Below are positions 9,715 through 20,194 of a DNA stretch of 64,000 nucleotides, one piece after another. The stretch is from Jacaranda mimosifolia. Taxonomy: Eukaryota; Streptophyta; Magnoliopsida; Lamiales; Bignoniaceae. The DNA is taken from contig CM032118.1 in NCBI GenBank assembly GCA_018894105.1, positions 26,826,690 through 26,890,689 on the forward strand, given 5' to 3'. Position 1 is the stretch's first letter. Each line of letters opens with the position of its first letter. Below the pieces are notes generated by a model. The model was not told where the DNA came from. It was given only the letters and a program-made list of their open reading frames with translations, and did no database searches. Both the position numbers and the translations under genes were made by a program.

Positions 9715-11384
9715 GCCAAGCGCGTGGATCCTCTGGATGGTACCCCGTTCGTGTGTTCTCATATGATGGACCTATTATTCGACGTGTAATTCGATCATAC
9801 CATAACATGTATCCATTTTTCATAGTGATTGATCCGACAATAGGAGGCCCATGCACAATAAGCTGCTCTCTGTTACCCCATTGACCAACATAATCCATGT
9901 GATAAATGGACTAATCTTGTCCAGGATGACTTCTACGTGATACGTCATGTAATATTGAACCTCTCTCAGCCGGTGGTGGAGGAATATGTTGTCGCATCCC
10001 AAATTGCCTGAGCTCTCGTTTTGGATGATGCATCTCAATTATAGCAAAGTTGATTAATGGACACAATGCTGTCCAAAGCCTCAGGGCACACTGGACTGGT
10101 AAGGTTTGAATGTCTTGGATCGAGTCATATGGTTGCCATATAAACTGCATATAAATGTATTGAGCCATATTTATATAGATAAATAACTTATCAGAATATT
10201 TGATGTAAAAAGTATTATTATTATACAATTTTTTATCTCATTTGCCAACATTCTATGAAGCATATCTCTTATGATTCGTACAGAGTGACTTGCTGTTTGT
10301 GTGAAAGAATTATAATGCCACCACCTAAAAATCCATTCAATTGATATTAATATAACAATTTATATTATCCATATACATAGAAAAAAGTTGCATGAAAATG
10401 TTAATAAACTATAACATATATTATCTTACCGAGCACCATATGGAGGAATTGGCAGTCCATCAACTACTTCTGGAGCTTCATTGTCATCGACACGAGAACT
10501 TAATCTTATAGGTGTCAATGTTGTAATGCGTGACCATGCCCAAATCTACAATTAATAATTTTTTAGGTATCGTACCTAATTGCTAGAATTAACATAAAGG
10601 CAAAATAATACTACTTCACCTGTAACAACTGCATCACTCCACCAATATTTGATCTTCCTCTATGTGATGCAGTGCAAAGCTCACGATACATGAACGACAA
10701 AACTGCGCTACCCCAACTAAAGTTACGGACTTCATAGATTTGCTCCATATGTTGTAAGTAAACCAATGATATTGCAGAACCTGATGAGCTTGGGCACATA
10801 AGACCTCCAAGAAGTATCAACGCACAAACACGTGCATATTGTTGGACCTCCAAAACTGTGCTATGATCCATAATTCTATTATTATGTACATGGTCTGTAA
10901 GAGCAGTAAGATAAAGCTGTGACCCCCTAAGGTCTCGCTCTTTCGGAATAAATCCGAGATAACGATGACAATAATCTTGCCACTACGTGAGGTTGCGAAC
11001 ATAGTCTATACCGGTAACAGCAATACCGTCTATCAGTAATGCCCAAATAATTGCTATGTCTTGCAATGTAACTGTAGCCTCTCCCACACGTAAATGAAAT
11101 GTGTGAGTCTCTGAGTGCCACCTCTCGACCAGAGCCGTAATCACATGAACATCAGTCTCAATATTTCTACAACTGTAGACACCATAGAATTCCATCTCAT
11201 TTAATAAAGATAATACACGAGGGTGTAGAGCTTGGTGTCCTATAATTCTCCAAAATCTTCTATCTCCTCGTCTAACAAGTAAAGTATCATCTATATCTCC
11301 AGCTAATACACTCTCTGATCGATGGCCATCTTGCATGTATAAGATATTGGGATCATGTAGACCATATATATCTCTTATATCCAT
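9704..11384 (-). pseudogene. plant mobile domain (MAIN-like) gene, four exons
   Basis: The minus-strand product matches the plant aminotransferase-like/plant mobile domain family (MAIN/MAIL-type and phosphatase-7-long-form-like proteins). Inferred exons: 11384-10620, 10545-10431/10430, 10324 to about 10230, and 10144-9704. Exon 1 begins Met-Asp-Ile-Arg and holds the Leu-Leu-Asn-Glu-Met-Glu-Phe-Tyr-Gly region, Val-Thr-Leu-Gln-Asp, and Trp-Gln-Asp-Tyr-Cys. Exon 2 starts Ile-Trp-Ala-Trp, exon 3 Arg-Trp-Trp-His, and exon 4 Phe-Ile-Trp-Gln-Pro-Tyr. Introns 1 and 2 keep GT...AG ends and phase. The intron 3 donor reads AT instead of GT. In-frame TAG codons lie at 10985-10983 and 9913-9911. MAIN-type proteins act in nuclear silencing and genome stability; here the gene rides inside a transposon and looks recently disabled. 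Confidence 0.8.
10591..10626 (-). repeat. 36-bp perfect direct repeat, copy 2 (exon 1 donor)
   Basis: This is the native location of the repeat. It spans the 3' end of exon 1 of the plant mobile domain gene and the first ~30 bases of intron 1 (CAG|GTGAAG). Copy 1 is at 9679-9714. Confidence 0.9.
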
Positions 11385-11541
11385 CCTAAAATACTTGCTG
11401 AAAAAATAAATAAAAAAATATGATTAGGTACATCCAAAATATTTATTGGTATATTAATGTGAATGACAAACAAATTGAGGATTGGAATAATTAACTAAAA
11501 CTAATTTTTTCCACCAAGTTAAGATATTTATTGGTATATTA

Positions 11542-12375
11542 ATGCTCCACTAAAATTAACACTGACAAAAGATTTCCACCAAGTCAAGATAGCCTGCATC
11601 ATTAGGCACATGTTACTAGGATGGACACATATTTATTAATAAATCATAATTTCACAAACTGAATGAAAATTTAAATTTTAATACAATTCAATATGTAGTA
11701 CCACAAAATTTAACTCAATAATAATTCTAACAAAATTTGTAATTCAAATAAAAACATAACTCTAACAAATATAACAACATATAAAACTAACATAAAATGT
11801 AATCCAAATTTCAACTAATACATAAATCATTATTTCTGTTAAATCAAATTATTATACCAAAAATAATAAATTATTATTTGAGTTTAACCAACACGTAAAT
11901 CAAATTTCAACTAAAACATGATTAAGTTTTAACTAATTGAGACAAATTATATAAAATATAATTCATAAAACTAAAACATAAATCAAATTTTAACTAAAAA
12001 ATAAATAAATTTTAACTAATTGAGACAAATTATATAATACATATTTCATATAACTAAAACATAAATCAAACTTTAATTAATGGAGATAATTAACCAAAAC
12101 ATAATGAACATAACTAAAACATAATTAAATTTTAGCATAATTAAAAAACTTACCTCAATCAAGTGAAATAATACACAAGTATACACCAAACAATCATTTT
12201 ATTTATTTATTTATTTTACTAATTTTATTTTAAAAAAAATATAGTTACTGTTTATTACTGTTCAAAGTTGCAGTCTGTGACTGCAACTTACTATAAAAAT
12301 GTAAAAATTGTGAATAGTATCGTATTTTTGTAATTTTTTTTTTTTACTATTTTTTTATAAAAGAGCCGTATTTAT
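11542..12375 (-). repeat. right ~0.84-kb terminal inverted repeat
   Basis: It is the inverse partner of 7603-8441. On this side the outer edge holds TTTATAAAAGAG (near 12353) and GTATTTATAC (12369-12378), TATA-like strings that would face outward from the element, as in the left arm. The two arms differ by few visible substitutions and small homopolymer changes. Confidence 0.9.
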
Positions 12376-15068
12376 ACAAGAGGAGAAGGGTACAAACCAA
12401 ATAAAGAAAATCAAGTAATTTTTAAATATAACTACACAATCAAATCAAATCAATCAAATCGTCAAGAATAATTGTACAAATATGATAAAATCAATTAAAG
12501 AAGGAAATTGAATATCCTTAATAGCATGCAGTTGCAATTTCCAAGAAATAGTCTCAGCAAAATTGGAGGTCTATTCCAAATAAAAAGTTAGACCTTTGAA
12601 ATATATAATAAAAAATTAAATATTATAAAAAAATTAAATTTTTGGTGCATGCACATTCCCAATATGTGTTTCGTACTTCTTAGGCCAACAAAGAAAAAAA
12701 ATAATAAAAAATGACCTCCTATATAGAACATTACTATTTGTTATTTTTCTAGCTTTTTAATATGCAAAATTATTAATTATGTAATTATATCAATTTCTTG
12801 TAACATTTCTTTTTCAATTGATAGAATAGCTAATTCATGCGATTTTTCTTGAGATGTTGACTTTAGAGTAATAAGAAAAAGTTAGAATAATAGAATTAAT
12901 ATGGATCAAGAATATATATATGGAATTTCCAAGTCAACGTAATCGATGCTTGAGACTCTCAATTTTTTATATCAATTTTTTAAATACATATAATAATTAA
13001 AACCATTTGATTCGTCTTTCTTTACTTATTATATTGATAGAAAAATAAAAAAAAAAGTAATTTAGTGTACCAAAGAGAATGCCACATATATTTGAATATT
13101 GGTTAAGAGCAATAATCCTACTATCTTGGAACATGATTGTGATATTATTCACAGAAAGTTAAACAATTCTTTCATTTCATGGGACAAAGAAAAAAGGAGA
13201 AGAAAGATCTGAAAACAATCAAAAAAAAAAAAAAAAAAAAACAACTCAGAAATAAAATTTTGATTTATAGTGAAAGAGAATTGAAATTAACATTATTTAT
13301 TGATTAATATTGGGATTTTATTTAGTTATTACAATTGAAAAAAAAAAAGGAAAGTTATTTAGAAAAAGGCCATATCAAAACTTAAAAATAGTCTTTTTAA
13401 TTAAATATGCGAGGTTTAGGTTCTTTTGAAAGCTCATAAGCCTAATTGGCTGGCTCATATATCATACTTTATATAATATAAAATAATTTTATTTATATTA
13501 TATATTAATAAGTTAAAATAAAATAGCTTTTATTATTTAATCAACATTTGATGAAAGTAGATTGGTTTACTTTTAGGCTCGATATCCATATAATTTTTGA
13601 ATATATATATATAACTATTTTATACTTGAATTTTAACTTTCATAACTAAGTATTGTTTATATTTTTGGTTATTATCTATATACGTATCATTTGCATAACT
13701 TTTGGGCCTATTAAATAATTAGGCACATTAAGTTTTTACAAATTTGAATTTATTAAAAGTTTACATTGTCCAAGCCTAATGGAAACCTTAGTAAAATATA
13801 GGCTTTTAGGTATGCTTTTAAGCTAGATCAAGGGTTTTAAATTTATTAAAAAAGCTAGGCTTGACCTTAAAAAAAAAAAAAAGAAAGTCTACCATAAATA
13901 ATAGGCCAAGCTCAGAGTTGTTATTTACAAAACAGACCTAGCCTATTTCCATACCTAGCGATGATTAGTATGAAAAAGAAATGGAAGTAGTTAGAATTTT
14001 GATAAAGAAAATATCAAGAATTCAAAAGAATAGAGAAGATGTAGGAGAATCTAAAGAAATAAAATTTAAGTTTATTTTTTTGATTAATTATAACCAATTA
14101 ATTAATTATTGTAACTTAAATAACAAGGCTTTATACTCTTTCCCAAGCCTATATTATTTTATTATATGTGCTAGTGGTCGTTGCACACTCGATTTATGTG
14201 TAATTAATAATTAATAAAAATAATAATATAATTTAGATGAGAGAGAACATGCCTGTAGAAAAATTAACACAATGAAAAATTTGCATAGAAATGAAAATAT
14301 GCATAATATTCATCAATTATTTTGGAACTATTAAATGGTGGTAGTAGGGTAGGAATGTGATGGTTGTTATTCTCTATAGTTATGAGGATTAAAAGAAAAG
14401 ACGTTTTAGGAAAAATACTTGAAAGCACACCAAAAACGAAATAGACACTTTATTAGTAATATATATATTTATATATACACATCCAAGGCTTCTAAATTAA
14501 AGGTATTATATTTTTTAGGTGTAAAATGTTGAAAAAAAAAGTCATTTTATGTTTCTTTATTGAGGCTAGGAAAAAATATATGAAGAAGACCTCAAAATTT
14601 TGAAAGTTTTAAGTCATATTTCTTAACTAAGGATAGAGACACCCGTGTCCAGTAACAACATAGAGATCCATGCATAGGCATATATATATGTGTGTGTGTG
14701 TGTGTAATTCGTCACAAGTAGCAAATTTTTTTAATTGTTTGGAATAAATGTGAATTTTGTTTCCAAAGTTAAAGGATGAATTCCATACAAAGTTGGCGTG
14801 CATTTAGTAATTTTCTAAAATATAGAAAACATAGAGGTATTGAATGAATAAAACAACCATAAGGCACTTGCTATTTGATGCAACAAAGAAAACATTGGCT
14901 TTGCGGAATCAATTTATACAGGCGTCAGATTAATGCTTCTTTGCAATATGATATTGTAAAACCTAATGTTAGTATCTTTGTTGCATGTTGGAAGGCCGAC
15001 CAATGACATGGGCTCGGGTGAGTGTTTGTTGGGTCGTAGGTAGAGCTTAGTCATGAGGTAAAAGGTAT
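12376..15068. other. AT-rich stretch without a recognisable gene
   Basis: I see no coding motif, LTR end or RNA gene. Simple features are a 21-base A run (13221-13241) and other A/T runs. Between about 13420 and 13960 short AGCCTA/TAGGCT words recur in both orientations, a look shared by many plant non-autonomous repeats, but no termini could be set. The copia W polyprotein does not resume here. The 77-codon frame at 13981-14214 is AT-driven and has no motif. Confidence 0.6.
14681..14705. repeat. compound microsatellite (TA)n(TG)n
   Basis: A short TA run passes directly into about eight TG units. The composition is the same as at 141-186. Confidence 0.9.
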
Positions 15069-17258
15069 TGAAAGAGGGAGATGGATTAAGATCCAATAAT
15101 AAAACCAAAAATAGGCAAAATAAAACTAATAATCTCCTTATCAAGAATCAACTAAATGTCAAAAATTAGGATTAGAAGGCTAGAAATTACATTTGATGAA
15201 AGGATTCAAAGGAATCAACTAGATCACTCCAAGGACTCCTCCAATGGATGATTTACAAGCACCAACACCTTGATCCAATTGCTCCCCTTCCAAGGCTCCA
15301 AAAATTAGTAAAACTTGCACACTTTTCCACCACTGGAATAGCAAGGTACAGGCCGAAAATCACTAAAAAATTTAGCTCCTTAGTTGCCCAATTGTAGCAC
15401 CAAAATCAGCCCAAAAATCGGTTCACCAATGAACTCTACCCCAAGCGTTGAACCTCTAATGTTAAGTCCACACACCTAGGATTAGCTACCAATCAGCCTC
15501 ACTTTGCTAGAGAAGAGAGTAAGATGGTGATGATAGGAATGGCGATTTTTGGAGGATGAGAGAGGGAGAGAATTTTTGGGATGGTTATTCAACACATGAA
15601 TTATACCATACTTTTGGAGGGAAAATGTGAGGAGTCCAAGATCAAGCCCAAGCTCAAGTGGCTGGCTACCTATGCTTATATAAGAGATGATTGAAGGCTT
15701 CCATCACACTCTCCATGCATGGATACCAACTTGCCAACTTGCAACTTGCAGTTGCATTTAATGTGCATTTACATTTGATCTCATGAAATGAAATGCTAAT
15801 TAACTTAATTCAAATGGACTCCCCAATTTAATTTTCCTCCAAAACTTAAATTCCTCATTTAATTAAATTAACTCTTTAATTTAATTTATTTAACTTAGCT
15901 CCTTAAGTTAATTAACTTAACTCTTTAAGTTAACAAGAGCTAACTTAACTCTTTAAGTTAATTTGACTAATCAATTGTTATATAGAACCAATTAAATTAA
16001 CTCCTTAATTTAATTGACCTAATTTAACTCCTTAAATTATTTTGATTAATTTAACACTTAAATTAATCAATCCAAAATAACCAATTGATAATTAGTCAAT
16101 TGCTTTCTTCTTTATAAAAAATGCCTAACATGAAATTAGAAGATTCCTCCTATCAAATAAGAGTTTCTTTAGGCTTTTGTGTGTGACCCATTAGGTTCAT
16201 CAATTCATTGGACATGGGCTCACAATTCATTGTGATATTTTGAATATTGAAATATTCACATTAGTTTAAACTCTTTTAAACTAAAAAATCTTTCAATTAA
16301 TCTCTATTAATTGAAGAGTACCCAATCTCTATGGTCGTTGTATAGCAATAAGCCCATGGCGTCTAACTAATTAGATGAATGAATTATATCTTGATGAACC
16401 ATTATAGCTTGCGCTTACCATACAAATACAGTCCTTTCATCTCCTATCTCTCAATAGAGGCAGATGATAAGATATTTGTTGACTCTCTAATAGCCTCAGT
16501 AACTATGTCTCTACATCCAATATTTGATTCCTCTTTATAACCTCAACTTTGAAAAGCTCCATTTCCAAATTGTCATACTATCTTGCGCAAGGATTTATTG
16601 AAATCGATCATTATAGAACACATAGGAGATGCACTTGTTCTTCACAACAACAAGGAAACAGATCACTTCTTGGATCTCACAAACCTCCATGCTTAAGTAG
16701 CTCATACGTAATCTCAACCCCGTATGACCTGCTACGTGGTAGGGAAAGTCAAAGCATAAGGACCAAAATATAAGGTTACTATGGATCCTCAGGTCTAAGA
16801 ACTAATTGTATGCATTATCGCAAGCTTAAGAACTTGCCGCTACCAACATGCCACTACAGCTATCTAGTAGATTCTCTTGGCAGGCCTCGAGTAAACTTGT
16901 TCTCTAATAAACACCCACTAGCATGCATCCATGTCTAACCTAGATAGTCAATGAAATATGGCAATATCCAACCCCTGGGAATATGCATTGTTAGTGTAAG
17001 TCAATTCGAATCTTAGATGCCCATTCTCTTAAGATTCTACAACTTGGAATATTTAGAATCATGACCTTAGAAACTTATTTCATGATTGCCATGATTTAAG
17101 GGCTTCAACCAAGTGTAAGTGAGGTATTAAAAGGCATAACATGGTAAGGATCTAGGTGGAATCATGGCACGGTTATGGTTGAACGGAATAGATTATCCCA
17201 ATTTTTTGATGTAGGTCAGGTGGTCAGGTTGACCTATGCAAAAAGGCACATATCTTCA
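15069..17258 (-). mobile_element. solo LTR S1 of the L copia family (type I)
   Basis: A 2190-bp unit bounded by TGAAAG...CTTCA is flanked by the same five bases on both sides, GGTAT at 15064-15068 and 17259-17263. The interior aligns with the other type I LTRs read on the minus strand: the 3' end near 15069-15480, an AT-rich repeated tract (15840-16085), and the shared U3 part from about 16180. No primer site, PPT or internal sequence adjoins it. The outer 100 bases at the right end are diverged from other copies, so that edge rests on length and the duplication. Confidence 0.75.
15840..16085 (-). repeat. degenerate TTAACTC-TTAAGTTAA array in the LTR
   Basis: About 250 bases are built from imperfect copies of an 18-20 bp near-palindrome with TTAACT and AGTTAA arms. 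The same tract occurs at the same place in the other full LTRs: about 18600-18770, 20985-21200, 23780-23995, 28680-28890, 32840-33065, 38590-38790, 43850-44060, 47130-47340 and 57770-57970. Confidence 0.8.
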
Positions 17259-17368
17259 GGTATTTTAGTGAATTTGATTAAGTATGAAGGGCATTTTGAT
17301 CTTTCAGTAATTTCTCCCTTATCATTAATCCCCATAACTTCATCATTTATAAGGGAATGCACTCATAA
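17259..17368. other. short non-LTR spacer between S1 and L1
   Basis: This 110-bp segment is unrelated to the LTRs. Joined to the bases left of S1 at the GGTAT duplication it gives one continuous host-like sequence, so it is the old target DNA. Confidence 0.5.
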
Positions 17369-19516
17369 TGTTGGATTAGTGCCTTGTATGCGAATTAGAT
17401 TGTCATGTAGAACTACTCCATGTAATAGTCTTGATTGAATGATATTCAATAAAATGGCCATTTTCATCTTATATGTTTATGATTTCTTCACATGCATTTG
17501 GTTGAAGTACTTAAATCATACAAGACTAAGGAACTTGGTCATACATATGATGGTGATCATGAAACAAGTCTCTATGGTCATGATTCTAAATATTCCAACT
17601 CATAGAATCTTATGAGATGGATCATCTAGGATTCGAATAGACTTGCATTAATAATGCATATTCTAACGAGTTGAATATTGTCCCGTTTCATTGACAATCT
17701 ATGTTAAACAGAGATGCATATTAGTGGGTGCTTGTTAGAAACCAAGTTCACTGAAGACTCATTTAAACAAGCCATAAGGTAGCCATAGTAGCACATCGTA
17801 GTCGTAAATTCTCTAGCTTACAATAGTGCATACAATTAGTCCTTTGACTTGAGGTTCTACAATAACCTTGTATTTGAGTCCTTGTACTTTGATTTTGCTC
17901 TGACCACGTAGTGGATCACCTAGGGCTTAGGTTAGGCACAAGCTATCTAATTATGGAGGTTGGTGAGTTCTAAGATGGTATCCATTTTTCCTGTTTGTGA
18001 AGAATGGGTTGATCTCCTATGTACTCTAAGATGATTGATTCCAAAAAATCCTTGCGCAAGGTGATTGGCAATTTGAAAAAAAGAGTATTTCAAAGTTAAG
18101 GTCATAATGAGGGATTGAACATCAAGAATAGATACATAGTTACTGAGATTATTAGGAAGCCAGCAAATATATTGCGATAGGCGTCTTTTGGGAGTTAGAA
18201 AATGAAAGGACCGTATTTGCACTACAATCGTAAGCGGTAATGATTCACCCTCAATTAATTCATCCAATTGGTTGAGCTCCACAGGCTTATGCTGGACATT
18301 GATTATGGATATTGGATACTCTTCAATTAATAGATTAATTGATAGAGTGGTTAGTTTAAAAGAGTTTAGACTAATCAAAATATTCAATATTCAATAAATT
18401 GTAAAGATTTGTGAGCCTATGTCTAATTAATTGGTGAACCTAAAGGGTGGTCACACACAAAAGCCTAGAACACTCTTATTAGATTGGAGAAATTATCTAA
18501 GCAGTTAGATAATTAAAGTGGTCAAGTTTGCACGAGAGATAGACCATTTTAACTAATTGAGAATTGATCACTATGGCTTGATTAATTTAAGTGTCAAATT
18601 AATTAAAATAATTTAAGGAGTTAAATTGGATCAACTAATTAAGGAGTTAATTTAACTGGTGCCATATGTTATTTTAATTAGTCAAAGTCAACTTAAAGAG
18701 TTAAGTTGATTTAATTGACTTAAAGAATTAAGTTAATCTAATTAAATTAAGGTTAATTTAATTAGTAGGAGAATCTAATTTTGGATAAAAATTAAATGAA
18801 AGAGTTCATTTTAATTAGTGAGTTGGCATTTTAATTTTAGAAATTAAAAATCCAACTATGCTAGCTAATAAGCAAACAAGTTGGCCATGTGAAGAGTATG
18901 TGATGGAAGCTTCCAAGAGCTTCCACATCACACTATATTAAACATCATGGCCATCCACTTAGAGTCTAATTCAGCTTCCCATTTTTCCCTCCAATTGTGA
19001 TGATCTCATGTATTGAGAGAAACCACCTCACCAAATTCTCTCTAACTGTCTTATTTCCCCTAAACTTTCTCAAACTTTTTCTCCCATCTTCTTCCTTTCT
19101 CCTCTATTTTCTAGAAAATTTATTGAGAATCAAGAGTGTATCTAGGTGTGAGGGTTTCCTTTAGAGGCACAACCTGTGGTGTGCTTTGAGTTGGTGATTT
19201 AAATCCCTCAAGTTGAAGACTATTTTTGGAAGATTTGCTTAGCCGGCAGTTAAGGTGCCTTTGTCACTGTTTGCCTTAGCAAAAGTTGCTAGAGTTACTA
19301 ACCTAAGGCATGGAGAAGGAGAACCTTGGAGAAAAATAGGTTGATCTTGCTTGGAAGGAGTTCTAGTTACCTTTAAGTCCCTCATTTAAGGTAACTTCTC
19401 TAACTTTTAGATCCACTATTATGTCATGAAATAAGATCCTTGGGTTGAGAATTTTCAAGTTAATTTTTGCTTAATTTTTGCAATTATTTTGGATCCTTGC
19501 AATACTTTTTCCTTCA
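17369..19516 (+). repeat. 5' LTR of L1 (type I)
   Basis: A complete type I LTR with intact TG...CA ends. It carries the shared U3 half, the AT-rich TTAACTC tract (about 18600-18770) and a type I 3' half that ends just before the primer site. It is used here as the reference for the type I 3' half. Confidence 0.9.
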
Positions 19517-19518
19517 AG

Positions 19519-19531
19519 TTGTATCGGAGCC
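19519..19531 (+). promoter_or_regulatory. primer-binding site of L1
   Basis: TTGTATCGGAGCC lies two bases after the LTR end. It matches the plant copia/gypsy tRNA-iMet site (TGGTATC-GAGC type), with one change in its second base. Confidence 0.8.
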
Positions 19532-19974
19532 AATTTTATGCATAATTTTGGATTTGTTGGATTAATTCATGTGATGGATTGATTCTAGGACTCCAATTTC
19601 TTGATTCAATTGATGGATTATAGATTTTGAAATTGATGCTTGTGGCTGTAAATGTGTTGAATTGAAATATGTTAGTACGTGCTTAATTGTGAATTTCATA
19701 TGTTGGCATGAGTTTAATTCAAATCTTATTATGTTAAATGTTGATTTAGCATGTTGATTATTGCTAAAAGGTGTTTTGGCAATTTTTGGATTCAATTGGA
19801 TTGGAGTTAATTGATGTTGTTTGAAGAATAGTGATTTCTCCTTAGATTTTATTTTTGAAGTACTTTGAGCACTTTAATTTCCAATTTTGGAGGTGTTTGA
19901 AATCTAGAAATATGTCAAAATATGTGTGAAATAATGTTATGGAGGCGTCCATGTGGTTAGCATTGGCAAAAACA

Positions 19975-20095
19975 CAAAACTGAGCAAAACGGTAGCAACG
20001 CAACCTAGTGGCAGAGGCAACCGCTTGGTGTGGCAACTGGCATGCCGTGCATGCACTTGGCTGGCTGGCAGGATAGCGGCCTGCCCAAGGTGTGC
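19975..20095 (+). other. GC island in the L1 leader
   Basis: About 120 bases rich in G and C, with GCATGC-type palindromic words, sit about 450 bases after the primer site in an AT-rich leader. Equivalent islands are at 31395-31520 (L2), 36757-36905 (L3), 48630-48755 (L5), 56315-56400 (L6) and 59990-60030 (L7). Confidence 0.7.
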
Positions 20096-20194
20096 CTAGA
20101 AGCCATTTTGTGCTATTTTGGTGTTTTTAGCCTATCAAACTTCATTATTTCATTATTATTTTGATGCACAACTGTTGTGTAAGTACTCAAAATT

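Larger units (their letters stand above)
7603..12375. mobile_element. MULE-type composite element with long inverted repeats
   Basis: Two arms of about 0.84 kb (7603-8441 and 11542-12375) are inverted copies of one another and near-identical by eye. Between them lie a 5' fragment of a MULE transposase on the plus strand and a plant mobile domain gene on the minus strand, the two converging tail to tail near 9680-9710. Spacers 8442-8933 and 11385-11541 are AT-rich with no gene. Arm size and the transposase fragment point to Mutator-like elements. A 9-bp target duplication could not be placed because the outermost bases of the arms diverge. Confidence 0.7.
17369..20194 (+). mobile_element. copia element L1, 5' LTR and start of leader only
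   Basis: The LTR 17369-19516 (2148 bp, TGTTGG...CCTTCA) is followed by a primer-binding site and 660 bases of leader. The leader ends at 20194, where the minus-strand LTR of L2 begins without its first ~20 bases. Gag, pol and the 3' LTR are missing. The leader aligns closely with that of L7 (59489-60110), so both are type I copies. Confidence 0.85.

Noticed and set aside
13981..14214. 77-codon plus-strand ORF
   Set aside because: Lys/Ile/Asn/Tyr-rich, explained by AT content; no motif, no promoter or splice context.
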